From NCBI GenBank assembly GCA_937915745.1, contig CALGGJ010000056.1, positions 1 through 13,550 on the forward strand: a stretch of DNA of 13,550 nucleotides, written 5' to 3'. Under the pieces are notes generated by a model. It saw only the letters and a program-made list of their open reading frames with translations. It had not been told where the DNA came from and did no database searches. Position numbers and translations under genes: made by a program. Origin of the DNA: an uncultured Prevotellaceae bacterium (lineage in GTDB: Bacteria; Bacteroidota; Bacteroidia; Bacteroidales; Bacteroidaceae). Shown in pieces: positions 1-7,951 of the stretch. Positions within the stretch are counted from its first letter, which is position 1. Each line of letters opens with the position of its first letter.

Positions 1-55
1 AATATGCTGTCTGCTGTACCACCGTGCCGTCACTCTTAACTACCTTGCGGATGTT
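1..55 (-). repeat. Second copy of RHS-core sequence (identical to 2327-2381)
   Basis: All 55 bases match 2327-2381 in the same orientation. Identity stops at base 56 (a here, g at 2382). The copy is in the same reading frame as in the complete RHS gene and continues the LRR frame. The repeat probably extends beyond the window, since it is cut by the edge. A length of exactly 55 bp at a sequence end could also reflect an assembler breaking a contig where it enters a repeat (k-mer overlap). Confidence 0.95.
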
Positions 56-1387
56 ATTTTCATTGTATTCTATAATTTCACCCCATCTATTTAACCCTCT
101 TTTTATATATTGTTTCTTTGTCCCTTTGGGTACATAAATTCTACATGGAGGCATATTTATACCTCTATTCAGTGTATAGTATGTGGACTTTGGTTTCATA
201 TTCTCTATATATATCTCTGTCAATCTACTGCATTGTAGAAACGTATTTTCCGAGATTTCTGTAACAGATGCAGGTATTACAATCCTTTCAAGGTTCGTGC
301 AGTAAGCTACTGAATGATATGCAAGTTTCTTACACGAAGTTGGTATGGACAACTCAACAGCATTCTTTCTACAAACAACAAGTGTGTCACCCCCTTTCGT
401 ATAGAGCGAACCATCAATCGATGCGAAATGTGTATTATCAATGTTAACCTCAATATTGTTTATACTTGAGCAATAATCAAATGCTTTGGGAGAAATCTCT
501 CTTAAATTTATGCCAAGTTTTATGTCTTTTAGATTAGTACAACCCGAAAATGAAGATGATTCTAAAACCATAACTGAATCGGGAAATTCCACAGACCTTA
601 AGCTAATGCATTCATCAAAGGCATAGGCTCCGATTGATAAAGTAGAAGATGGCAGAACGATTGCTTCAATCCATTTGCATAGTGCGAAAGCATTATCGCT
701 TATATATCTTACACCATCGGGGATGCTTACACAACCTTGTTTTGTCAATGCGCAGTAAAAAAGTGTATCACCATCTTTTGAGTATAATATATCATCTATG
801 GATTTGTAACTTGGATTGTTTGAATCAACGATTATTGGCACATGAGGCAGCGCATTCTCACCAATAGTGTGGACAGATGCTGGAACATAAAGATGTTTTA
901 TAGTGTCAAGACCCCAAAATGCATATTCTCCGATGGTCTCTACTGATAGGGGTATATTCATATTTTTTATTTTACGACAATCGAACAATGCTTCTGCACC
1001 TATTTCAATCAGAGAATTTGGTAGGTTTAAAGACTGTAAATTCCAACAAGATGAGAAGGAATTCTTTCCTATTCTTATAAGTGAATCTGAACAATAAACG
1101 TTTTTCAATTGATAACATTCAAAGAAAGCGAAATCCCCTACAGAGGTTATTCTGTCATCCATGTTGACGTATTGGATCTGTAATTTATAATTAACCCATG
1201 GTGCTGTACCATAGTCAAAATCACTCATCATACCAATGCCGTTGAGTGACAGCACACCATCATCCGAGAGTTCCCATTTAATATCTGCCAATCTTGTTTT
1301 GCCACAAAGACCACGAGCTATAACGGAGGCTTGTACGTCATATGCTGTTACAAACCACAGAACTATAATAAGATTTATCATGCTCAT
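1..1387 (-). CDS. Secreted BspA-type leucine-rich repeat protein fused in frame to an RHS-core fragment (3' end outside window)
   Basis: Translating the minus strand from the ATG at 1387 gives an open frame of 462 codons to the window edge; a second ATG lies two codons in. Residues 1-20 look like a signal peptide ending near DVQA. Residues 28-75 match the usual BspA front (CGK...IKWELSDDGVLSLNG...APW). About ten LRR_5-type repeats follow at 80-395 (SVGDFAFFECYQLKNV, ETIGEYAFWGLDTIKHL, LSIGAYAFDECISLRSV). Residues 416-440 (CRIYVPKGTKKQYIKR, then GEIIEY) are the normal end of such proteins, but there is no stop. From residue 445 the protein becomes NIRKVVKSDGTVVQQTAY, identical to residues 783-800 of the neighbouring RHS protein. 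The gene starts 43 bp after the RHS stop and is AT-rich like the toxin tip. LRR proteins of this type act in adhesion or protein binding; its position makes it a candidate immunity or partner protein (inference). Export would suit a target outside the cytoplasm. Confidence 0.85.
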   Translation of the reverse strand, partial: MSMINLIIVLWFVTAYDVQASVIARGLCGKTRLADIKWELSDDGVLSLNGIGMMSDFDYGTAPWVNYKLQIQYVNMDDRITSVGDFAFFECYQLKNVYCSDSLIRIGKNSFSSCWNLQSLNLPNSLIEIGAEALFDCRKIKNMNIPLSVETIGEYAFWGLDTIKHLYVPASVHTIGENALPHVPIIVDSNNPSYKSIDDILYSKDGDTLFYCALTKQGCVSIPDGVRYISDNAFALCKWIEAIVLPSSTLSIGAYAFDECISLRSVEFPDSVMVLESSSFSGCTNLKDIKLGINLREISPKAFDYCSSINNIEVNIDNTHFASIDGSLYTKGGDTLVVCRKNAVELSIPTSCKKLAYHSVAYCTNLERIVIPASVTEISENTFLQCSRLTEIYIENMKPKSTYYTLNRGINMPPCRIYVPKGTKKQYIKRGLNRWGEIIEYNENNIRKVVKSDGTVVQQTAY

Positions 1388-2078
1388 AACTTTGGGATAA
1401 TAATAAATCGGGACTATTCCCTGGGCTGGCTTATTTATATTTGTATCTCTTTTCATTTCTTTTAAGAAGCTGATAGTTTGCCTTGTGATTATACTCATTA
1501 ATAAAATACAAACTAGTGTAATCCTGAACATCTACCAATTGATCGATTATTTTTGTTGATGTAGAAATATAATGTGTTCTCAATGCAATGTTATTTTCTG
1601 CTCTTATAAGGTTTTCTATATGAGTTGCATATATTTCTGTTTTACGTACATCCTTTGTATTACGTACATACCTGCCATCAATACTAAACCAAACACTCTC
1701 ATCTCTTGTGCCATGAATTCGGTCTTGAGCATGTGCCATCTCATGTGCAAGTGTTGTAAAATCCTCTTGCCATCCGTCAACTTCTTGACTTGAACATAAG
1801 GTAACAGCTGATACAATGTCCGGATGCAAAGAATTTGGGTCTGAGTACAATCGCTCTGTACTTGCACTTCCCTCGGCGATGACTACCCCTAATACATTAT
1901 TTGCGAGGTCTTTTACCAACTCTCTTCCTGCTTTTTTTGCTCTAAGTGTTGATAACAAACCGGTTAGTTTTGTAACAAATTTATTATCTCCGTTATATTC
2001 ATTGCCATCAGAGTCAAAAAAGGCCCCTTTATCATAATTATACCTCCATTCTGTATGATTGTCAAGCCAAACAATATA
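56..2078 (-). other. AT-rich island between two RHS-core copies (toxin tip plus LRR gene)
   Basis: Base composition changes sharply where the RHS core ends (about 2080-2100) and again at base 55. Counted by hand, 481-540 has 18 G+C of 60 and 1501-1560 has 16 of 60, whereas the core at 2161-2220 has 38 of 60. The island holds exactly the variable tip of the RHS protein and the following LRR gene, and it is flanked on its low side by a fresh copy of core sequence. This fits a tip/partner module acquired from a different source and inserted by recombination in the core. The borders are read from composition and from the DPDGR motif, so they are approximate. Confidence 0.6.
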
Positions 2079-4727
2079 CCTTCCATCCGGATCCACCGCA
2101 TTCACCGGATTTCCTCCGCAATAGCTGTACGGCGTCAGGTGGTAGTACTTCTCGGCCAATGGGTCGATTGTGAGGAACTGGCCGATGGTGGGGTCGTACT
2201 GGCGTGCGCCATAGTCGCAGAGGTCCAGGCCGTGAAGGCGGTCGAGCTCCTTGCCGTTATACTTGTGCGTCTGCACATCGGAACCGGTGTTGGCATTGCT
2301 GCCTACATAGAGACCGCCAAACGGATAATATGCTGTCTGCTGTACCACCGTGCCGTCACTCTTAACTACCTTGCGGATGTTGCCCTGATAGTCGGGGATG
2401 GTGTAATATGTGGTGTACTGGCTGCTCGTGCCAGGCATTTGGAGGTATCCCTCGCCGAAGTACCACTTGGTGTTCATGCTGCCGTCTATCTCAACGCTGC
2501 CAGCGTATGTCGTGGAATCCACATACAAGGTCTCGGCTGCAGTGAGCGTATGAGTCTGATGCAACGGCACGGTGAGTCCCGGCACTGCCGTGCGGTGGAT
2601 GGTACGCAGCTTCTGTCCGTCAGCAGAATAGATGTACTCCGTCACGTCGCCTTTGGTGAACTGAATGCGTGTCGGCATGCCGTTCATATCGTACCCGATA
2701 TGGCTTATACCTTTGTTGATGTCGGCTGTCAATGAACCGCAACCATCGTAGTAGTACTCAGTGTCGGCTGCTGAGGCCTTACGGTATTCCATCGTACCTG
2801 AATACGGAAGACTTGCACATGCCTCGGTGGCATTCTTCAGTTGGTTTCCTGTGTAGTTTAGGCTCACATCATCGAAATAGCCGTATCCGCCGGGGTTCGG
2901 GCCGTTGCGTTTCATCCGGGTTATTGCACTGTTGGCATTGTATTCTGCCGTTTCGCTGTTTGTATATGCCAGCATGAAAAGTTGCTCGCCTGCACAGTAG
3001 TCGGCCTGCGTAAGGCGACCGAGATTGTCGTATGTGTAGCGATATCCTGAATATGAATTCGTGTTGCTTGAATCCTGAAATCTCATGCTGCTGATGTTGC
3101 CGCTCCATAGCGGTGTCCCGCTACCGTCGGCATAATATAGATCCTGTGTGAGCAGGTTGACGGATCCCGTGGTTGAGGAAAGTGATTTCATCCATCCATG
3201 CAGGTCGTAGGCATAGCTGTTCGTAACAAGATTGTTGCAGTCGGCTTGTGTCAGCCGTCCGAGGTTGTCGTGAGTATAATAAATGTTGTGATCATGGATG
3301 TACATTCCTGAAATCTTCCTGCCGGTGAGCATGTCGCTGTTTGTGTCGTAAGTATAGTTCTGACTGAAATACCTGGTCAGGTATGCACTGCCAGAGCGGA
3401 ATAATTCCATAAGCGTCTGTGTTGGTTTGCCTGTAAACGAATAAGTGCTGTTTTCCTGTACTATCATCTTATTGAGGTGTGAAGTGACTGTTGACGTGTT
3501 CTGACCCTTCTCGTCATAGTACATAACGTGAAGGACATGCTCACCATCCGTTGCTGACAACAGCTGTGCCGTCTGCAATGTTGTAGTACATACATTTGAG
3601 GAGGAAGGCATGTAACTTGCATTCACGTATGGTGCAACGACAGGTGCCTGGAGACATGCATAGCCGTCGTAATAGTTTGCGATTTCCAGTTCTGCATTAA
3701 TAACGGAATATCCGTCGTGAACCACATATCCCGTGCCGGCCAATCCTGTAGTTCCTGCCGTGAATGTCACCTTCGCCAGCCTTGCTCCGTCCATACTTCC
3801 GCCTGTACACAATCCCTGAATGGCCAGACGCCCCAGCCCGTCGTAGAGGAAGAAACGGTATTTGCCGGCACCTGCCATGCGGCCGTCCTGCATGAATGCC
3901 ACACGGCCTCCCTTGTCGTACCAGTAATTTATCGGATCACATCCTGGAAGTGTCTTCTGGATACAGCGTCCACGGCCGTCGTACTTGTACTTGTAGAGCA
4001 GGCTGGAATTGGGCACAGTCTGATACAATGGCGGAATGACAACACAGAGCAGACCCTTGTCATACACGAAATAGGTGTCGTTGTCGCCGCCGCGGCGTTC
4101 GAGTACGGTATTGCCTAGCAGGTCCCTGAATATCTCTATGCTCCTGCCGTCCTCGTCGGTGGTCTTCTCGCCTGTCAGCGTGGCCGGTTCGTAGTATCCC
4201 TGCAGGTTGAAAGAGCCGCCTGATGCATCGGTCATGGCGTATCGCTTCACGGAATTGACGGCATTGGTGGTATATTCAGTCGTCATGCCCTTGCCTGCAT
4301 TGTGCCATGCATCGCCCGGAGTGGAAGTGAAGACGGGCCGGCCAAGGGCATCATACTGGGTGTCGGAATATGCGTGTGAGTCATTGTAGGCCGACTGTGC
4401 CATCGAAGCCATCTGCGACGGAGTCTTCATGTCGGGCGATGTTGTCCCTGCAACAGGAAGCCATGAACGTGAGGGACGGCCCTGCATGTCATACTCTGTC
4501 ATGCCATACACATACCTGCCCTGAGTGTTCATGCTGCCGTCGGCAACCACGCTCTCGCGACCGAGGCCGTCGTAGTATTGTACGGTCTTCGCCTCATGGA
4601 TACCGGATGCGTCCAGGGGAGTGGTGGCGGCGATGTAGTTCTGATCGGGTGTCTGTGCGTAAAGTACAATATGGCACAAGAACATTGACATTACAGACAG
4701 TGATATGTATATTATTCTCTTTTTCAT
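1431..4727 (-). CDS. RHS repeat protein with DUF6443-like N-terminus and M91-like metallopeptidase toxin tip
   Basis: 1098 residues with a signal peptide at 1-25 (MKKRIIYISLSVMSMF...LYAQ), which supports this start. The region to about residue 210 matches the DUF6443 front of Bacteroidota RHS proteins (QNYIAATTPLDASGI, then YYDGLGRE). YD repeats follow (YKYDGRGRCIQ, FLYDGLGRLAIQG, YTYDNLGRLTQADY, GYDMNGMPTRIQF). The RHS core spans about 783-883: NIRKVVKSDG, TAYYPFGG, YNGKELDRLHG, GARQYDPTIGQFLTIDP, GNPVNAVDPDGR, with Asp845, Asp855 and Asp879 as candidates for the aspartate residues used in tip self-cleavage in related proteins. Residues 884-1098 are the variable tip, with HEMAH at 995-999. 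In the family, YD repeats form a hollow shell around the C-terminal toxin. The gene starts 4 bp after its upstream partner's stop, implying coupled expression. Core codons are GC-rich and tip codons AT-rich. The family call is firm; target cell and delivery route are unknown. Confidence 0.93.
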   Translation of the reverse strand: MKKRIIYISLSVMSMFLCHIVLYAQTPDQNYIAATTPLDASGIHEAKTVQYYDGLGRESVVADGSMNTQGRYVYGMTEYDMQGRPSRSWLPVAGTTSPDMKTPSQMASMAQSAYNDSHAYSDTQYDALGRPVFTSTPGDAWHNAGKGMTTEYTTNAVNSVKRYAMTDASGGSFNLQGYYEPATLTGEKTTDEDGRSIEIFRDLLGNTVLERRGGDNDTYFVYDKGLLCVVIPPLYQTVPNSSLLYKYKYDGRGRCIQKTLPGCDPINYWYDKGGRVAFMQDGRMAGAGKYRFFLYDGLGRLAIQGLCTGGSMDGARLAKVTFTAGTTGLAGTGYVVHDGYSVINAELEIANYYDGYACLQAPVVAPYVNASYMPSSSNVCTTTLQTAQLLSATDGEHVLHVMYYDEKGQNTSTVTSHLNKMIVQENSTYSFTGKPTQTLMELFRSGSAYLTRYFSQNYTYDTNSDMLTGRKISGMYIHDHNIYYTHDNLGRLTQADCNNLVTNSYAYDLHGWMKSLSSTTGSVNLLTQDLYYADGSGTPLWSGNISSMRFQDSSNTNSYSGYRYTYDNLGRLTQADYCAGEQLFMLAYTNSETAEYNANSAITRMKRNGPNPGGYGYFDDVSLNYTGNQLKNATEACASLPYSGTMEYRKASAADTEYYYDGCGSLTADINKGISHIGYDMNGMPTRIQFTKGDVTEYIYSADGQKLRTIHRTAVPGLTVPLHQTHTLTAAETLYVDSTTYAGSVEIDGSMNTKWYFGEGYLQMPGTSSQYTTYYTIPDYQGNIRKVVKSDGTVVQQTAYYPFGGLYVGSNANTGSDVQTHKYNGKELDRLHGLDLCDYGARQYDPTIGQFLTIDPLAEKYYHLTPYSYCGGNPVNAVDPDGRYIVWLDNHTEWRYNYDKGAFFDSDGNEYNGDNKFVTKLTGLLSTLRAKKAGRELVKDLANNVLGVVIAEGSASTERLYSDPNSLHPDIVSAVTLCSSQEVDGWQEDFTTLAHEMAHAQDRIHGTRDESVWFSIDGRYVRNTKDVRKTEIYATHIENLIRAENNIALRTHYISTSTKIIDQLVDVQDYTSLYFINEYNHKANYQLLKRNEKRYKYK
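1434..2078 (-). other. Variable C-terminal toxin tip, M91/NleD-like zinc metallopeptidase domain
   Basis: These bases encode residues 884-1098 of the RHS protein. They contain a zincin motif in TLAHEMAHAQDRIHG (His995, Glu996, His999). It is followed about 35 residues later by TEIYATHIENLIRAE and then LRTHY. The order HExxH, a downstream Glu (Glu1031, candidate third zinc ligand), an EN-xxRxE motif and R-x-x-Y is what I recall for Peptidase_M91, the NleD-type effector protease family that also occurs at the ends of RHS proteins. NleD itself cleaves MAP kinases in host cells; the substrate here cannot be told from sequence. The segment after the catalytic region ends in a basic stretch (LLKRNEKRYKYK). 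No catalytic residue appears to be missing. Confidence 0.72.
2327..2381 (-). repeat. RHS-core segment duplicated at 1-55
   Basis: This is the resident copy of the 55-bp exact repeat, coding for residues 783 onwards of the complete RHS protein, just upstream of the TAYYPFGG motif. It marks the 5' limit of core sequence present in the displaced copy. Perfect identity points to a recent duplication or recombination. Confidence 0.95.
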
Positions 4728-4731
4728 GAGG

Positions 4732-7700
4732 TTATGGATCGAGTATTAGACCATTTGAGTTCGTAAAAGGTTTAACAGAGTTGATCAAATCTCCCGTGCG
4801 GTATTTATATATGTAATAAGCGGTTACGTCTCCATGGATATCGATGATATTTCTCAGGCCGCCGAAAGAATTGTATTCATATGAGATGGTTTGAGAATTG
4901 CCTTGCTTTATTTTCATTGGCAATCCTGCAGTGTTGTACTCATATATATTGACATTGACAGGCTTTGAGCCGAAAAATTCACCGCTCACAGACGATGTGA
5001 TACTGTCGGGCAGCGATAACCTGTGTATGGTTCTCCACAGTCCAGACATGTTGGCGGCAGTTGCAAGTAATCTGTCATTGTTATCCCATTTCAGGCATGT
5101 CCTGATACCCTGCCCATCCGTATATTGTGCCAACTGCTCCTTATCGGTGTACTGGTCGTACCTCATTACAGTATCTGCTTGATACTGGTTCCCAATGAAT
5201 AGCAGCTCTAATGCAGGTAGGTAATGATTCCCGAACAGATTGTAAACAGTGCGTTGTTCCTGAATGAAATCACCGTTGTGGTATGTTGACACCGAAAGCA
5301 GTGGAGTATGGTAGCTGTGATTATACAATGTTGTGTCGTTGAGTATTTCCAATTCACTTTCTATTATGCCAGGGTGACAATCCAGTGGTAGGGCATCACC
5401 TGTGGCATACTGGTAGTTGTGGGATACCACGTCGTTTCTCCTGTATATGGCATCCCTGAGACATTTGCGGAACAAGGCTGAATGGCTATATTGGTATTCT
5501 ATATTTGCCGAGTAGTCGGCATAATCATATTCGGTGCTGTCGGTGACCCAGGTGTTGCCCATCAGGGTCTTCTCTACTCTTGACGTGATACTTATCTTTG
5601 GATAATAGAGTTTGTAAATACCGCCGACAAAACAGCTGTTGCCTCCACTAAAGTTATGGATATCCATATTGTGTGTCCATACATATCTCTCTGAATTGAA
5701 TGTAGCATCGTCATTGTACGTGTAGCTTGTTTCCCTTACCATCTGGTTGCTACTCGTGTAATGCTTCTGCGACAGCAGTTTTCCGCGCATGTATCCACGC
5801 TCGCTGAAACAATCGTATGGCGTCCACGATGACGTGATGCAGTTCATCGCCGAGGCAACACACTGCTCGTCATGGAAGTCGGACATATTTGAATAGTGAT
5901 ACTTCACGTAGTCACCGTTTGTGTTTTCTTCTATCACGTCCGAGTATCCTATATGTGGACCGAAAGAGTTCGACAGCGGGATTACAGACGCAAGCATGGC
6001 TGTTTCGATGTCGCAATGTTCATTAGTACCAATTAAATGATTGTCCCATACACATGTGGAATTAGGAACTGCAAACAGCTCACCACTGCTGATGCCGTTC
6101 AGGCTGCAGGAATAGTAATACTCGCGTTTGGAAAGCATTTTTTGCATGGTGATGTCCTCATAGTCACATATGGTCTTTATCCGCAGCCCACCCGCATTGT
6201 TGTTCCAACTCTCTGCCACGACCTGCTGCCTGTCGTCTGAAAGATGTTTGCTGTATGTGTTCTGTTCGTATGTTAAGACTGTGCATCCTCCAGTGGGATA
6301 TTGTATTACATAAAGCATGCCGCACATGCTGGCAGAGGCATCCGGCATGAGATAGTTGGTATTTATGTAAGTGCTGTCCCCGGTGGAATAAGGTTCCTCC
6401 AGGATTGGATTGTATGGCTCAGATGTTTGTCCCTCACTGAAATTGTTGTTGCTGTTGTAGTATCCCCAATGGTCGAAGCACTTGGTAAGGTAGTCGGCAG
6501 GTAGTGAACTGAAACTATGATATTGCAGAGAGTAAACGCCTATCTTGTCGTTGTCGGTACTGATGCTCACTGAATCAAGGTGTATCCTGCTGTTGTAGCT
6601 GTAATGCAAATCGTACGACCTCAAAGTGTCCACCGATGCTACGACACTTATTTTCTTCAGTAATGCCATATCCATCGATGACAGTGGATCATTATTCTTG
6701 TCAACGTCCGGGTTTGCCTGCAAGTCAGAGTATGGAGATGTATGAGATTGAAGGTAGAAGAAGGCATTCGATCTGTTGTGCGACGATGTGTAGGGGTGCT
6801 CGATTATAAACAGGTTTTGATTACCGTAACATGAAGGATACAATATGCGTGAAGCAACAGAGTCTGGAAATGCACTTTCTCTGTCAAACAAAATCTTTGT
6901 TCCATCCCATGCTGTAATATTGTCCAGATATACTGGTGTATTTAGGCGATATGAATGGTATGTAATATCAATGAATCCACTAGAATTATCACTCTGGTAA
7001 ATTTCATCGAATATAGAATTTGCAATTTGGACGATATATTTCCCGCGTGAATAACTGAATGTGTATAAAGTATTTCCAAATCTGTCTTTTACTCTTGTTA
7101 GCATCCACGTGTCTGCCGTCCACCTTGGCTGATCTACACCTTGCCTTGTCTTCATCATGTCCGTGGAATACTCAATAGCATCGGTACTGCCGCCAAACTC
7201 ATACACATATCCGTTTTCATCTATTAAGGTGAACCCCTTGATTGTCTTTGGAAGTTGTTTGATTCCATTATCTGTGGAGAAAGCAGGGAAAATTGGGTCG
7301 AGCAGGTTGTCAGCATTCGTGTAATCAAACACAACGTCTATATTGTGGTCGCTATGCACTTTCCACTGGCCGTCACTCCCCAGAAAAAAACGTCCAGTAA
7401 TACCCATGAAGTTAAAATGGAATATATCAGGTGCATAGTCTTGGTTAATATTAGCCATGTTGTATGCGTGGGGCGAATACATGTTTTGCTGAACTTCGCT
7501 TGTAAGTTGTGATATAGTATCGTTTGTATTGTGGGTATGACATGTGAAGTAATTACGGAAATAAAGCCAGCGGCCATCATAGCTGCTCTGGTCCAGTTCA
7601 TCCTCGTAGTTGCACACCTGTCTCGTAATCATGCCACCGGCGTTGAGCGACCAACCGTGTCCTGTCCAAGCAGGCAGGGTGTTGACAAGAAAGCCCGATG

Positions 7701-7947
7701 TGTCATATTGCAGGTTTACTTCAAGAGGCAGTCCGCGCTGGACGGTGGAAAACACTGGTATCATAATATTTGCAGTTCCAGTATATGGGGATACAGGCAC
7801 TGTCCCGAATTTACCGAGGCTGTATGCCGTAGGAGTCGGGATGTTGTAGGGAAGCCCTTCTACGTGGAAGTCATCTTGTCCTCGAACCGATAGTGCCACA
7901 AAGGACAATATGAAAGAGATAGAAAATATGTCGGCCAGTCTTCTCAT
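4732..7947 (-). CDS. N-terminal-type YD/RHS shell protein, without core or toxin tip
   Basis: 1071 residues from the ATG at 7947. A GTG at 7971 would add eight residues and overlap the upstream gene by 20 bp; I prefer the ATG because it gives a compact signal peptide (MRRLADIFSISFILSFVALS, cleavage near VRGQ) and a 4-bp gap. Residues 44-110 carry the hallmark start of Bacteroidota YD/RHS proteins: LGKFGTVPVSPYTGTANIMI, LPLEVNLQYDTSGF, WTGHGWSLNAGGMITRQV. The long middle is beta-rich with only loose YD units. Clear YD-like units occur near the end (YTDGQGIRTCLKWDNNDRLL, YEYNTAGLPMKI, SYEYNSFGGLRNI). There is no RHS core, DPxG motif or toxin tip. Usually this front and the core belong to one very long protein; here they are two adjacent genes, recalling the TcB/TcC split of Tc toxins (analogy). 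Composition is AT-rich in its 5' half (7021-7080: 20 of 60 G+C). Confidence 0.88.
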   Translation of the reverse strand: MRRLADIFSISFILSFVALSVRGQDDFHVEGLPYNIPTPTAYSLGKFGTVPVSPYTGTANIMIPVFSTVQRGLPLEVNLQYDTSGFLVNTLPAWTGHGWSLNAGGMITRQVCNYEDELDQSSYDGRWLYFRNYFTCHTHNTNDTISQLTSEVQQNMYSPHAYNMANINQDYAPDIFHFNFMGITGRFFLGSDGQWKVHSDHNIDVVFDYTNADNLLDPIFPAFSTDNGIKQLPKTIKGFTLIDENGYVYEFGGSTDAIEYSTDMMKTRQGVDQPRWTADTWMLTRVKDRFGNTLYTFSYSRGKYIVQIANSIFDEIYQSDNSSGFIDITYHSYRLNTPVYLDNITAWDGTKILFDRESAFPDSVASRILYPSCYGNQNLFIIEHPYTSSHNRSNAFFYLQSHTSPYSDLQANPDVDKNNDPLSSMDMALLKKISVVASVDTLRSYDLHYSYNSRIHLDSVSISTDNDKIGVYSLQYHSFSSLPADYLTKCFDHWGYYNSNNNFSEGQTSEPYNPILEEPYSTGDSTYINTNYLMPDASASMCGMLYVIQYPTGGCTVLTYEQNTYSKHLSDDRQQVVAESWNNNAGGLRIKTICDYEDITMQKMLSKREYYYSCSLNGISSGELFAVPNSTCVWDNHLIGTNEHCDIETAMLASVIPLSNSFGPHIGYSDVIEENTNGDYVKYHYSNMSDFHDEQCVASAMNCITSSWTPYDCFSERGYMRGKLLSQKHYTSSNQMVRETSYTYNDDATFNSERYVWTHNMDIHNFSGGNSCFVGGIYKLYYPKISITSRVEKTLMGNTWVTDSTEYDYADYSANIEYQYSHSALFRKCLRDAIYRRNDVVSHNYQYATGDALPLDCHPGIIESELEILNDTTLYNHSYHTPLLSVSTYHNGDFIQEQRTVYNLFGNHYLPALELLFIGNQYQADTVMRYDQYTDKEQLAQYTDGQGIRTCLKWDNNDRLLATAANMSGLWRTIHRLSLPDSITSSVSGEFFGSKPVNVNIYEYNTAGLPMKIKQGNSQTISYEYNSFGGLRNIIDIHGDVTAYYIYKYRTGDLINSVKPFTNSNGLILDP

Positions 7948-7951
7948 ATAA

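Noticed and set aside
649..1097. Two short plus-strand open frames in the region below the RHS gene
   Set aside because: The minus strand of the same region is one continuous LRR coding frame with repeating LRR_5 motifs.
2055..2735. 226-codon open frame on the plus strand
   Set aside because: It lies wholly inside the RHS core on the opposite strand, where GC-rich YD coding suppresses stops. It has no signal peptide, domain or plausible context.
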